Of a stretch of 64,000 nt of DNA, positions 1-10,934 are shown piece after piece. Below the pieces are notes generated by a model, which saw only the letters and a list, made by a program, of their open reading frames with translations, searched no databases and had not been told where the DNA came from. The position numbers were made by a program, and so were the translations under genes. The DNA is from Mercenaria mercenaria. Lineage: Eukaryota > Mollusca > Bivalvia > Venerida > Veneridae. How positions within the stretch are numbered: position 1 is the first letter of the stretch; each line of letters begins with the position of its first letter. The stretch lies in assembly GCF_021730395.1 (NCBI RefSeq), contig NC_069370.1:65117501-65181500 (forward strand). The letters run 5' to 3'.

Positions 1-285
1 TTCAAAATCATGGCCCTTACTTGATGTAGAATATGTGCGATGGTTGAATTTTTTCATGAAAAGAAGTTATTACTGTAATAAAATTCTAAAATGTTATTTA
101 ATGTAATTATGTGTGGGATGTCTTTTGGAATGCTGTTGTTCAGGATTGATGAAAAGGTTATATGTTCTTTGTCTTAAATATTTGATACATTTATCATTAC
201 AGAATGTCTTCAGCATGACCTGGTATAGATAGTATTCTTGAAGGATTATAACTTCAACACAGAGACGGAGATTAATATTTTAGGC

Positions 286-453
286 AGGGTGTTGGCATGA
301 CAGGCAAATTCACCAACCGTATTACCATTCCTGAGCTGGATGCCAGTCGACAGTGGTACCTGTATGATGAAATAGCGCCCCTTTGCAGCAACAGCAATGT
401 ATGCTCAAAACCAGCATTGTCAAAGCCTTTAAAATGGATAATTCAAGTCATTT
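286..453 (+). CDS. possible terminal exon of an unrecognised host gene
   Basis: An acceptor-like tattttag ends at 285 and is followed by an open frame running to a TAA at 451-453. The frame contains a Met at 297 and a 52-residue tail with a normal mix of residues (for example ITIPELDASRQWYLYDEI). The stretch is richer in GC than its surroundings, which are very AT-rich, and this suggests coding sequence. I do not recognise the family. No upstream exon is visible because the window begins 285 bases before. It could also be a chance open frame. Confidence 0.25.
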
Positions 454-1689
454 AAAACGAAGAATGAATGGAAAAATGTGTTTAACATTTAAAGTAATAC
501 AGAGAAAGAGCTCTGAAATTTTGATTAATTTGAAAGTGTTTTTGCTTTTTTGAAGATGTACTAGACCCAAATTCCATATATTTGAAAAAGAACAAATGAT
601 ACATATAATTTATGTAAACATTGAATTAACAACTTTATGGTGTCAACAGTACTATGCATTTGTTAAATATTGACTCACTATATACATGTAAGGCTGAACA
701 CAGTATAAAGTGAAATTCCTCTAAAACACTGGAAGATTTTTCAACAATAATTGTAACATATATGGTAGTAATGTACATTTTTTTCATTACGACAGTTGGA
801 TTATATAGATCTACGAATATTTTCTGCTGTATTCAAACTGCATGTAATCATTTCTGTCGGCAGTATCCTGTTTATTTTCCCTTTTCATGAACAATTAATT
901 TAACCTGTCTTGAAAGCACAATATATGTATAATTTGTAAAACATACATTGGAGTATTGTGGAAACAATTTAGTTTTTGTATGCCTAGTTATATATTATTG
1001 CCGTTAGTATCATCTAACTCTTTTAATATGATCAAGACATTTAATAAGGCAGTTTTCTTAAGCTATTACTGTGTGTTAAATGAGATTATGTAGTATTATG
1101 TTTACAGAATTAACTGCGTAACCATGGAAACATTTTTCTGTTGTTCTATATTATGTCTTGAAAAAAACATTGTTTGAGGAACACTTTTCAGTGGTGCATT
1201 TTTTTAAGTTTTACATGTAATGGTAAATGCTGAAAGTATTCTACAATAACTTAGCAAAAACGTCATTGTCTCATTGAAGCATATACTGCAACTCCATTGT
1301 AACCATAGCAACAGAAATACATTGTATTATTTATGAATAATGATCTTCACAAACAAATTACATATGTTATTTTTCTTAAAGAATGACCTAAATTGGTTTT
1401 ATTCCATAAAAAAAACAGACATAGCAAATATTCTAATTTTTATCTTCGTTTCCATGGCAACCATAGATTTTTTTGCCTCAAATTACAGGCATTGCTTAGG
1501 GTTATATCTTAGCATATCTGAATGTTAATTATACGTTCTGATGTAATTGTTATAAGAGATTTTCGTGTTTCCATAAAGAAAATCAATCGGTTGCCATTGC
1601 AACAGCACAATTTCAAATGAATTAAAATATGAGATTTTGCATTCTGAGTTGCTGATCATTCATTATAATAATATTTCAACAATTTGATG
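454..1689. other. AT-rich stretch without recognisable genes
   Basis: Low-GC sequence with many short poly-A and poly-T runs and no frame that resembles a protein. If the preceding exon is real, the first part could be its 3' untranslated region. I see nothing else that I can name. Confidence 0.5.
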
Positions 1690-1970
1690 TTGTGCCATTT
1701 TAACCTATTAGTGAACCAAGCCCTTTGATGCCTGTAGCTTCAGAAATTTGGAAGTAGGTCACTAGGTCAATCTCAAGATCAAAGTTCATTTCGGTACACA
1801 AAACTGCATGTGGTTCAAATTTGAAGGCTGTAGCTTGAGTAATGTGAAAGTAGGTCACTAGGTCAAAATCAAGATCAAATTTTATTCCAGAACACAAAAC
1901 TATGCAAATGGTCCAAATTTGAAGCCTGTACCTTCAAAAATGTGAAAGTAGGTCACTAGGTCAATAACAA
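1690..1970. repeat. degenerate tandem array, unit about 95 bp
   Basis: About three diverged units, each carrying the phrase gtaggtcactaggtcaa and a following cacaaaactgcatg-like stretch. The array stops abruptly at 1970 and the same unit resumes at about 2805, so the PLE fragment between them appears to have inserted into the array. Confidence 0.7.
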
Positions 1971-2800
1971 AGAAAAATATCAAACAGGGAATGCCACGCA
2001 CCAAAATTGTAGCCTCCTCAAAACGAAACCCCCAGTACGCAGACGCGTGCACCACACACACACACCCAAAGCCAACACACAAGGACAAAACGAACAACAC
2101 AAACGCACACAAAGCCAACACATAAGACGAAACGAACAAACAAAGGAACAGTGGGGCACCGCCTTGGAAAAGTCAGTGGCAAAAACACCACTGGGGAGCT
2201 TAAACCGGTTTAAGGTGCACCTAACCTCAATCTTACCCCCACCATGTTCCAAAGACATGGGACAGTGTAAATAAAAGTAATCCCCTCCAGGTGAATCTCT
2301 TACACACGTAATGGAAACAAAAAGGCATGGCATGTAAAACACAAAAATGCTCGTGTATAAATATATAAAAAACAAACCTTAAGAACCAAAAACGTATGTA
2401 CTCAATGGCTTTTCAGAAGACAGAGCAACAAGAGAAACACCCTTAAGGGCCCGACGAAACAGGCCAGAAGACAAATATCAAAACAGTTCAGTCCTGGTAC
2501 GATTTAAAAACTGCTTATCATAGAGTCCTCCCCCTCTTCCGTCAGACGCAATCAAAGAGGGAAGCGTAGTGTCCAACTGTAAACGGGTTGAGCACTAAAC
2601 ATGCGGTATGTCTCAAAACAGTTGGGTCGTAACCTCTTTTAATAAAACGTTTGATAATCTTTCCAAATACATTTGGAAAATTACCGTGACCCAAGATCTT
2701 ACGAAGTTTGTAAACCACATCCCCATAAAAAACGGGTTTAGAAATACCATCTCGCAGAAGTGTCTTTAAATTACTATTGAATTTTTTATTGAAAATTGAT
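1971..2800 (-). mobile_element. Penelope-like element, 3' fragment with terminal repeat
   Basis: Read on the minus strand, this is the end of a reverse transcriptase (2797 to 2542), then about 200 bp of 3' non-coding DNA, then a terminal-repeat segment containing ggcattgagtacatacg-like, cacctggaggggatt-like and gtggtgtttttgccactga-like phrases, and ending near gtttgatatttttctttg. The same terminal-repeat sequence lies upstream of the PLE coding region at 61.1-61.4 kb, so it behaves as a PLE pseudo-LTR. Close relatives lie at 8.2-9.2 and 12.25-13.3 kb. It is a 5'-truncated copy. Confidence 0.8.
2542..2797 (-). pseudogene. C-terminal end of a PLE reverse transcriptase
   Basis: The minus-strand frame reads through a segment with RRGYD-type (here IKRGYDPTVLRHTACLV) and FYGDVVYKLRKILG phrases, then stops after TVGHYASLFDCV. 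This is the thumb and C-terminal region of the PLE RT family. The frame ends without a C-terminal GIY-YIG domain, which agrees with the N-terminal endonuclease order seen in the copy at 61-64 kb. The predicted frame also runs a few codons into the flanking array, which is an artefact of the insertion junction. Confidence 0.75.
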
Positions 2801-2804
2801 AGGT

Positions 2805-3105
2805 GAACGTTTTTTTCGGTACACAAACCTATGCATGTGGTCCAAATTTGAAGGCTGTAGCTGCAGAAATATGAAAGTAGGTCACTAGGTCAAGATCAAG
2901 GTCAACTCATGTCAAGGTTCATCTTGCCACTCAAAACTATACATGTGGTCCAAATTTGAATGATGTAAATTATGGACATGAAGTTTTTCTCTATATAAGT
3001 CTACATGAACCATATGACCCCTGGGGCGGGGCCATATTTGACCCTAGAGGGATAACTTGAACAAATTTGGTAGAGAACCACTAAATGATGCTACATTACA
3101 AAAAA
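2805..3105. repeat. resumed tandem array and related repeat
   Basis: This continues the array interrupted at 1970 (gtaggtcactaggtcaag at about 2876), then changes to a second dispersed unit containing gaccctagagggataa, which recurs at 3950-4240. Confidence 0.6.
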
Positions 3106-3860
3106 ACAAGAGGGCCAAGATGGCCCTAGGTCATTCTGGCTAAATTTCATGAAGATCAGTTGAAAAATACAGCCTCTATTGCATACACAAGGTTTTTCTT
3201 TGATTTGACCTAGTGACCTAGTTTTTGACCCCAGATGACCCATTTTCGAACTTGGTCTATATTTCATCAAGGCAATCATTCTGACCAAAATTCATGAAGA
3301 TCAATTGAAAAATACAGCCTCTATCGCATACACAAGGTTTTTCTTTGATTTGACCTAGTGACCTAGTTTTTGACCCGAGATGACCCATTTTCGAACTCGG
3401 CCTAGATTTTATCAAGGTTATCATTCTGACCAATATTCATAAAGAAGAATTGAAAAATACCACCTCTATCGCATACACAATGTTTTTCTTTGATTTGACC
3501 TAGTGACCTAGTTTTTGACCCCAGATGACCCATTTTCGAACTCGGCCTAGATTTCATCAAACTTATCATTCTGACCAATATTCATGAAGATTAAATGAAA
3601 AATACAGCCTCTATCGCATACACAAGGCTTTTCTTTGATTTGACTAGTGACCTAGTTTTTGACCCGAGATGATCCATTTTCGAACTCGGCCTAGATTTCA
3701 TCAAGGTTATCATTCTGACCAATATTCATGAAGATTAATTGAAAAATACAGCCTCTATCGCATACACAAGCTAAATGTTGACAGACGACGGACGACAGAC
3801 GACGGACGCCGGACATCGAGCGATCAGAAAAACTCACCTGAGCATGCTCAGGTGAGCTAA
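3106..3860 (+). repeat. hairpin-bounded tandem-repeat element
   Basis: It begins with aacaag, then a short hairpin (agggccaagatggccct, 3111-3127). About five diverged units of roughly 140 bp follow, each with tgacctagtgacctagttt and catacacaagg. It ends with a gacggacgac-rich run, a second hairpin (cacctgagcatgctcaggtg) and agctaaaaa. An inverted, shorter copy with the same two hairpins lies at 13,373-13,946. The unit translates partly, but no frame is conserved between units, so I treat it as non-coding. Confidence 0.75.
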
Positions 3861-3889
3861 AAAAACAAAGAAAAACTAGTCTTTGTGGT

Positions 3890-4240
3890 TTGGACAAGAA
3901 GATTTTCAAAGATTTTCCTTATATATGACTATGTAAACCATGTGACCCCCGGGGTGGGGCCATATTTGACCCTAGGGGAATAATTGAACAAACTTAGTAG
4001 AGGACCACTAGATGATGTCATATACAAAATATCAAAGCCCTAGGCCCTGTGGTTTTGGATAAGAGGTTTTTCGAAGTTTTTTTTCCTATGTAAGTCTATA
4101 TAAACCATGTGACCCCCGGGTTGGGGCCATATTTGACCCCAGGGAAATAATCTGAACAATCTTGGTAGAGGACCACTAGATTTTGCTACATACCAAATAT
4201 CAAAGCCCTAGGCCCTATGGTTTTGGACAAGAAGATCAGA
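3890..4240. repeat. tandem repeat, about 2.5 units of roughly 125-150 bp
   Basis: Units share the phrases ccatgtgacccccggg, gggccatatttgacccta and atatcaaagccctaggcc. They are related to the unit at 3000-3090. Confidence 0.6.
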
Positions 4241-4880
4241 AACCGTTTAAGTGTTCCTGGCCAATGTGATCTTGACCTTTCACCTAATAACCTCAAAATC
4301 AATAGGGGTCATCTGCATGACGGCCAACCTGACATTAGGCCCAAGCGTTATTCAGTTATTGTCTGTAAACTATTGTACTGTTCCTGGTCACTGTGACCTT
4401 GACCTTTGACATACTGACCTCAAAATCATCAATAGGGGTCATCAGCTGGTCATAACCAACCTCCCTATTAACTTTCATGACCCTAGGCCTAAGCGTTCTT
4501 GGGTTATCATCCGGAAACCGTTTTACTGTTCAGGGTCACTGTGACCTTGACCTTAAACATACTGACCTCAAAATCAATAGGGGTCATCTGCTGGTCATAA
4601 CCAACCTCCATATCAACTTTCATGATCCTAGGCCTAAGTGTTCTTGAGTTATCATCCGGAATTCGTTTTACTATTCAGGGTCACTGTGACCTTGACCTTT
4701 GACATACAGACCTCAAAATCAATAGGGGTCATCTGCTGGTGATGACCAACCTCACAATCAACTTTCATGATCCTAGGCCTGAGCGTTCTTGAGTTATCAT
4801 CCGGAAACGGACTGGTCTACATTCCGACCGACCGACATCGGCAAAACAATATACCCCTCCTTCTTCGAAGGGTGGCATAA
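4241..4880 (+). repeat. tandem array with hairpin-type 3' end
   Basis: About four units of 150 bp with tcactgtgaccttgacc, aatcaataggggtcatctgc and gatcctaggcctaag. It ends with a gaccgaccgac run and a hairpin (cctccttcttcgaagggtgg) followed by cataataaaa. The same family and the same kind of end recur at 25.4-26.2 and 29.0-29.7 kb. Confidence 0.7.
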
Positions 4881-4887
4881 TAAAACA

Positions 4888-5090
4888 ATGATAAATATCA
4901 AACAGGGAAGGGAATGCCACGCTCCAAAAAACGCAAAACGAAACCGCGCACAGGTCCAACACACATACATTCACAGCTAGCATGTGGACAAAATAAACAA
5001 AGCAACACAGTGGGGCACCGCCTTGGAACGGTCAACTGGGAGAGCTTAAACTGTTCATGGTGCTCACCGAACCTCACTCTTACCCCATAA
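4888..5090 (-). mobile_element. PLE terminal-repeat fragment
   Basis: Contains atatcaaacaggga, cagtggggcaccgccttgg and aacctcactcttacccc in the order found in the other minus-strand PLE terminal repeats. It has no RT part and diverges more than the copy at 8.2-9.2 kb, so it is probably an old solo terminal repeat. Confidence 0.65.
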
Positions 5091-5419
5091 TCCTTGGCTT
5101 AACTGGGTTTCATTTTCCGTTTGGGCATTTTGTGACCATAATGTATCTACATATGACATTCACAAACTATTTTGGGATGCAGTAGTAGCCCTTTCCATGT
5201 ATGGGTTTTCCGTTATTTATATTTTGGTGGATGGAGCGTGAAGTAACATAGATAAGGACTACATAAATGTCCGACGGAGGACCCAGACAATACTGTAGAT
5301 TTATTTATTGATATTTCGCATGTTATAAAAAGATCGGAAATAATATTATTTGGTATAAAAAGGGGGTGTATAAGAAATTGTAACCTTCCAGTTTGATCCG
5401 TCTGACCAATGGCATGTGG
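5091..5419. other. no recognisable feature
   Basis: Mixed AT-rich sequence between a PLE fragment and SINE-like repeats. No convincing open frame or repeat was recognised. Confidence 0.4.
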
Positions 5420-6092
5420 GTAAATATATTGTTTGTATTAGGTTTAACGCCGTTTTTCAATAGTAGTTCATGAATCAGAGGAGAAGGACGAATGATTGCT
5501 GACACAATTTCTTTTATCAGAATCGTCATCGATATATGACCATTTTGTGTTGATTCGCCGTAAAACCAAACTCACTCACTCATCCTTGTTCTTTTTTCCT
5601 CTTCAAATTCCTTCCACATTCCCCCCCTCCCCCCCCCCCCCCCCCCAACGCACCATTTTGTGTCGATTCGCCGTAATAATCAAACTCACTCACGTGCAAC
5701 TTCCTCACTCTCTATATTTCACTTAAAGTAATATGTACTTGTTAGATGTTTGAAGCAAGCAATCTGCAATATTTTTCAATTACAGCTACTTTTTGTTGTG
5801 GGCCTACTTTCGATGGCACCGTTTAAAAATGCCGAACCTACAATTTTTGCTGTTTCGGGGTTTTCACCTTATTATAAACATTTTTCAGTTTACCGCCTTT
5901 CCTGAAAATATTGGGCTTAATAGCAAAAAGGAAAAAGGCCAAACTGGACACATGAAAAATTACCGGACATTCATTGGTCAACTCTAAAATATCGAGAAAA
6001 AAAACGGACCTACGGGCTTTTGTAGCTCCGGCATTTTCATATGACCATTTTGTGTCGATTCGACGTAAAACCCAACTCACTCACTCACTCGG
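5420..6092. repeat. cluster of SINE body and LINE/SINE 3' tails with a poly-C tract
   Basis: A gtttaacgccg...catgaatcagagg SINE-body stretch (about 5435-5530) resembles the fuller copy at 14.1 kb. Three tails follow with catttTGTGTcgattcgccgtaa-type sequence ending in actcactcact (5530-5585, 5650-5700, 6040-6092). A run of more than 20 C residues lies at about 5620-5647. The tail is the same as the LINE 3' end at 22.1 kb. Confidence 0.6.
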
Positions 6093-6249
6093 TCATGGGC
6101 AACGGGAAACATCTGAAGCTTCTTGCCTTATAAATTTTTGAGCATATTTCCACAATAAACACGTAAGTTATTTTAAAGTATTGCTTGAATATGATGTTTG
6201 ATTTAGTCAGCTCTGATTAATTGTTTGAAGGTTGTTAGCAATTTGCTGA

Positions 6250-7515
6250 GTCTGACAATTCAGGTGAAATTTACATGAACCAAAATGGAGTATAATAATG
6301 TTTAACTATGTTATTATTAAACAAGGCAGTCTGAAAGACAGCTAAATCCCTCGCCACTGCTATGGATAGTGAAAGGGTAAAACCTTTGATTTTAGCTGTG
6401 ACCTTGACCTTGAACTGACATGGCTGACTCATGAATTCTGCACAATGTTTTGATGAGGTGATCATTTGACCAAAGTTTCATGAAAATCCTTCAAGGGGTT
6501 CAGGAAATAGAGAGCTGAAACCTTTGACCTTCAGTTGTGACCTTGACCTTGAGTTGACATGGCTGACTCATGAGTTGTTGATGAGGTGATCATTTGACCC
6601 AAGTTTGATGAAAATCCTTCAAGGGGTTAAGGAGATACAGAGTGGACACCAAATGGAAGGCTCAAACCTTCAACCCTTAGTTGTGACCTTGACCTTGAGC
6701 TGGCATGGCTGACTCATAATTTCTGCACATCGTTCCGATGAGGTAATCATTTGACCCAAGTTTTATAAAATTCCTTCAAGGGGTTTAGGAGATATAGAGC
6801 GGACACGAAATGGAAGGCTCAAACCTTTGACCTTCAGTTGTGACCTTGACCTTGAGCCGACATGGCTGACTCATAAGGTCTGCACATCGCCTTGATGAGG
6901 TGATCGTTTGACCCAAGTTTGATGAAAATCCTTCAAGGGGTTTAGGAGATATAGAGCGGTCACAAAATGGAAGGTTCAAACCTTTGACCCTAAGTTGTGA
7001 CCTTGACCATGAGCCGGCATGACTGACTCATGGGTTCTGCACATCGTCTTGATGAGGTGATCATTTGACCCAAGTTTCATAAAATTCCTTCAAGGGGTTT
7101 AAGAGATATAGAGCGGACACAAAATGGAAGGCTCAAACCTTTGACCTTGAGTTGTGACCTTGACCCGGCATGGCTGACTCATGGGTTCTGCACATCGTCT
7201 TGATGAGGTGATCATTTGACCCAAGTTTTATAAAACTCCTTCAAGGGGTTTAGGAGATATAGAGCGGACACAAAATGGCAGGCTCAACCCTTTGACCTCG
7301 AGTTGTGACCTTGACCTTGAACTGACAAGGCTGACTCATGGGTTCTGCACATTGTCTTGATGAAGTGATCATTTGACCCAAGTTTCATGAAAATCCTTCG
7401 AGGGCTTTAGGAGATATGGACCGGACACGATTTTGTTACGGTCGGAAAGACGGACGGACGTAAGGATGGACGCAGACCATTCCTATAATCCCTCCGCCAC
7501 GGCGGGGGATTAAAA
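6250..7515 (+). repeat. tandem array, about seven units of 150-165 bp
   Basis: Each unit contains gaccttgaccttgag, catggctgactcat, gatgaggtgatcatttgacc and aatccttcaaggggttt-like phrases. The array ends with a ggacggacgtaaggatggac run and a hairpin (ccctccgccacggcggggg) before attaaaaa. This is the same overall design as the arrays at 3.1, 4.2 and 59.9 kb with a different internal unit. Units show no shared open frame. Confidence 0.75.
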
Positions 7516-8160
7516 ATAGTTCTTGAAAATAAATTGAAATACAGTTTTATTCATGTCATACACTGAATAGTTTAAAGTCGGGCAACTCAAAATGTTTATG
7601 TAGGTTCGGCATTTTTTATTTTCAGTTACAAGGAGAAAATTGTAGCTTCGGGAATTGTGTGTTGCGTTGCAGTGCTCACATTAATGACTTGTAAAGGGCC
7701 ATGTGTAAGTGACCAACATATTGTATGTATTTAAATAAGGATTAGAGCCAATGTCGTATGGAAGCATACTAGAACTTTAACAGAGCTATGGAATGACGTT
7801 ATCACTGCATGATGACATAATTTTAGGATGCAGACTTAAATATGAATGGAATTCGTTTTGAGGAGGCTGCGTTTTTGGTGCGTGGCATTCCCTGTTTGTT
7901 ATTTGTCTTTGTTTTTTAGGTACCATAATAAAGTTTAGTGTTCGTGTTGCAGTAACTGTTACAGAAATTAATTATTTAAATGTAATACTTAAAATCTAAA
8001 CGATAGCCCTTCTTCAACCTACTGTGTTTTAACTGATTGATTCTAATGACTAATACAACTTTTCTAGTATTTGTAACATTTCCTTAAAAGTAGAATTAAA
8101 AGTTAAATTTTTGCTTTTTCAGTTGAAGCATGAGCCATTCTGGAGAGAGTGACACAAAGT
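7516..8160. other. mostly unassigned, with a short PLE fragment
   Basis: Nothing gene-like. About 7850-7912 matches the outer end of the PLE terminal repeat on the + strand (gaggaggctgcgtttttgg, then ggcattccctgtttg). The rest is AT-rich unassigned DNA. Confidence 0.45.
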
Positions 8161-8199
8161 GACTACGAAACAAACATTAAGCAGTACAAAAAAGCCACA

Positions 8200-9200
8200 T
8201 ATATAACGTGAAAAAAAACAAGGAAGAATACCCAACAGGGAAAGCCACGTTCAAAAAACGCAGCCTCCCCCAAAAAAAAAACAAAGAAAAATATCAAACA
8301 GGGAATGCCATGCACCAAAAACGTAGCCTCCTCAAAACGAAACCCCCAGCACGAGGACGCGTGCACCACACACACACACACAAACACACACCCAAAGCCA
8401 ACACATAAGGACAAAACGAACAACACAAACGCACACAAAGCCAACACATAAGACGAAACGAACAAACAAAGGAACACAGTGGGGCACCGCCTTGGAACGG
8501 TCAGTGGCAAAAACACCACTGGGGAGCTTAAACCGGTTTATGGTGCACCTAACCTCACTCTTACCCCCACCATGTTCCAAAGACATGGGACAGTGTAAAT
8601 AAAAGTAATTCCCTCCAGGTGAATCTCTTACGCACGTAATGGAAACAAAAAGGCATGGCATGTAAAACACAAAAATGCTCGTGTATAAAAATATAAAAAA
8701 CAAACCTTAAGAACCAAAAACGTATGTACTCAATGCCTTTTCAGAAGACAGAGCAACAAGAGAAACACCCTTAAGGGCCCGACGAAACAGGTCAGAAGAC
8801 AAATATCAAAACAGTTCAGTCCTGGTAGGATTTAAAAACTGCTTATCATAGAGTCCTCAAAACGACACACACGAACAACTCTCGCATACCACACACAAAA
8901 ATGAACACAAAAGGACAAAACAAACAAATACAGGAACACAGTGGGGCACCGCCTTGGAATGATCAGTGGCAAAACCACCACTGGGGAGTTTAAACTGATC
9001 AGAAAACGGATTATCCATATTAAGTATATCATCCAGATAGCGTGATGTGTTGTTAAATGCAGTTATAATGTCTGCCAAATTTCTTTCGTAACAATATAAA
9101 AACAAATCTGCAACGAGGGGTGCACAATTTGTTCCCATGGGAATACCAATTACTTGTCTGAAAACTGCATTCCCAAACCTGACGTAAATATTGTTCAATT
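8200..9200 (-). mobile_element. PLE composite: stacked terminal repeats and an RT fragment
   Basis: Read on the minus strand: a short RT segment (9198 to about 8998), a partial terminal repeat (about 9000-8870), a fuller terminal repeat with 3' non-coding DNA (about 8870-8283), and a small duplicated piece of its outer end (8280-8225). The parts do not form one continuous element, so this is a mosaic of at least two insertions or of one insertion with template jumps. Confidence 0.75.
8998..9198 (-). pseudogene. PLE reverse transcriptase palm fragment
   Basis: The frame reads NNIYVRFGNAVFRQVIG, then IPMGTNCAPLVADLFLYCYE, and then a motif-C-like RYLDDILN. These are RT motifs B and C as arranged in Penelope-like RTs. 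The same residues are found in the copy at 63.7-63.96 kb. The fragment is cut off at both ends. Confidence 0.85.
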
Positions 9201-9256
9201 AAAAGGAAAGGGCTTTACAAACTTCGTCACAGTTCCACATAGTAAAATTCTTTACA

Positions 9257-9541
9257 ATGCAACTAGTAACAAATGCTTTATCGAAATTGAAACCTAGTTT
9301 CGGGACACTCATTCAAATCCTTGAACAGATTGTTCAGTTCGGACCATTACTTATTACTTTGCCAAATGGACAATTATATGTACGGTGTTATTTCAATAAC
9401 TGTGAGCGCTATTATCTTTTAACATGTTTACATCCAACATTTCCAGATGAAGCCCTCAATTATAATCATATACAAGAACTGAGAGAAACTGGTATCCACT
9501 GTCCCAAATGCGAACCTGGCGTATCTATAATTAATAACTAA
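9257..9541 (+). CDS. unrecognised 94-residue frame
   Basis: An open frame with a balanced composition and two Cys pairs (CYFNNCERYYLLTCL near the middle, CPKCEPG near the end). The Cys spacing could suit a small zinc-binding module. It lies just past the PLE fragment and before a tandem duplication, and it has no clear splice sites. It may be a piece of a transposon protein. I cannot assign a family. Confidence 0.3.
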   Translation: MQLVTNALSKLKPSFGTLIQILEQIVQFGPLLITLPNGQLYVRCYFNNCERYYLLTCLHPTFPDEALNYNHIQELRETGIHCPKCEPGVSIINN

Positions 9542-9671
9542 AACTACACACACAGGTCATTTACTGTATGCTTAAAATATCGGGCTAGATCATATTAAAC
9601 TCTTCAAGATGTTCTCTAGAGAGAAAATATTAGTTCACTTCACACAGGAAAGAAATAAATCAAGACATCTA

Positions 9672-9990
9672 CCTGATGAATCAACACAACTAAAAATTCA
9701 AGGAAATGAAATACAACAAATTATACAGCCTATTATTAACAACACCCAAGAAGGCAATCAAAAAGACAGCTTAACTAATAATATTCATGAAAACGTAAAA
9801 GCTCTTGATACTGGCCTTCTCGAAAGATTCTACCTGATGAATCAACACAACTAAAAATTCAAGGAAATGAAATACAACAAATTATACAGCCTATTATTAA
9901 CAACACCCAAGAAGGCAATCAAAGACAGCGTAACTAATAATATTCATGAAAACGTAAAAGCTCTTGATACTGGCCTTCTTGAAACATTTC
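9672..9990 (+). repeat. near-perfect tandem duplication, two units of about 160 bp
   Basis: The stretch starting ctgatgaatcaacacaac is repeated almost exactly, with only a small change in an A run, so the duplication is recent. Both units keep an open frame with KIQGNEIQQIIQPIINN, which might be a low-complexity part of a protein, but no family is recognised. Confidence 0.75.
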
Positions 9991-10136
9991 TTTTTCTTTT
10001 TGTTGGATTTAACGGCGCACCGACACATAGGTCATATGGCGACTTTCCAGCTTTAATGAAGGAAGACCCCAGGTGCCCCTCCGTGCATTATTTCATCACG
10101 AGCGAGCACCTGGGTAGAACCGCCGACCTTTCGTAA
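9985..10136. repeat. SINE-like dispersed repeat
   Basis: Contains ggatttaacggcgcaccgac, catatggcgactttccagc and ccccaggtgcccctccgtgc. This set is familiar as a high-copy short element in bivalve genomes. It is truncated by the following PLE hairpin. Confidence 0.6.
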
Positions 10137-10139
10137 AAA

Positions 10140-10825
10140 AAAAAACAGACAAATATCAAACAGGGAATGCCACGTACCAAAATCGCAGCCTCCCCAAAAC
10201 GAAACCTACAGCACGCAGACGTGCACACCATAAACACACACACATACACGCGCACACACACAAAGCCAACACACGAGGACAAAACGAACAAACAAAGAAA
10301 CACACAAACATACACGCGCACACACACAAAGCCTACACAAGAGGACAAAACGAACAAACAAAGGAACACAGTAGGGCACCGCCTTGCATTGGAACGGTCA
10401 GTGGCAGAAACACCACTGGGGAGCTTAAATGTTCGGCTAGAGAGCGTGGACGGTAGCATGCACCTGGAGGGGATTACTTTTATTTACACTGTCCCGTGTC
10501 TTTGGAACATGGTGGGGGTAAGAGTGAGGTTGGGTGCGCACCATAAACCGGTTTAAGCTCCCCAGTGGTGTTTATGCCACTGACCGTTCCAAGGCGGTGC
10601 CCCACTGTGTTCCTTTGTTTGTTCGTTTTGTCCTGTTGTGTAGGCTTTGTGTGTGTTCCTTTGTTTGTTCGTTTTGTCCTCGTGTGTTGGTTTTGTGTGT
10701 GTGCACGTGTATGTGTGTTTGTGGTGTGCACGTTTGCGTGCTGTAGGTTTCGTTTTGGGGAGGCTGCGATTTTGGTACGTGGCATTCCCTGTTTGATATT
10801 TGTCTTGGTTTTGATTGAGTCTGTT
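10140..10825. repeat. long inverted repeat made of two PLE terminal repeats
   Basis: The left arm (about 10,150-10,430) and right arm (about 10,555-10,820) are reverse complements over most of their length, each carrying gggaatgccacgtaccaaaa or its complement, a CA/GT-rich microsatellite and the caccactggggagcttaa phrase. The spacer includes cacctggaggggattac and a short piece (gagcgtggacggtagcatgc) shared with a different repeat at 14.73 kb. The structure would fold as a hairpin with arms near 280 bp. Confidence 0.8.
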
Positions 10826-10934
10826 CATGAGCAGTAATGGAAAATGCAACACTGCCCACACCCCCTAGCACCGGCTTAAGCAGTATTCAATCTTCAAATC
10901 TAAATGAGTTGAAATCAATGATCCCGAAGGACCG

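Noticed and set aside
3106-3860. Open frames through the tandem arrays that look like short proteins
   Set aside because: The frames are not kept between units and no family is recognised; the arrays behave as non-coding repeats.
9257-9541. Zinc-ribbon gene of the host
   Set aside because: Cys spacing is suggestive, but there are no splice sites, no family match and the neighbourhood is all repeats; kept only as an unrecognised frame.
9660-9700. Hammerhead ribozyme core (ctgatga)
   Set aside because: The CTGATGA word is present but the matching GAAA strand and stems are not in place.
10167-10871. Thr/His-rich and Val/Cys-rich open frames on both strands
   Set aside because: They come from CA/GT microsatellites within PLE terminal repeats.
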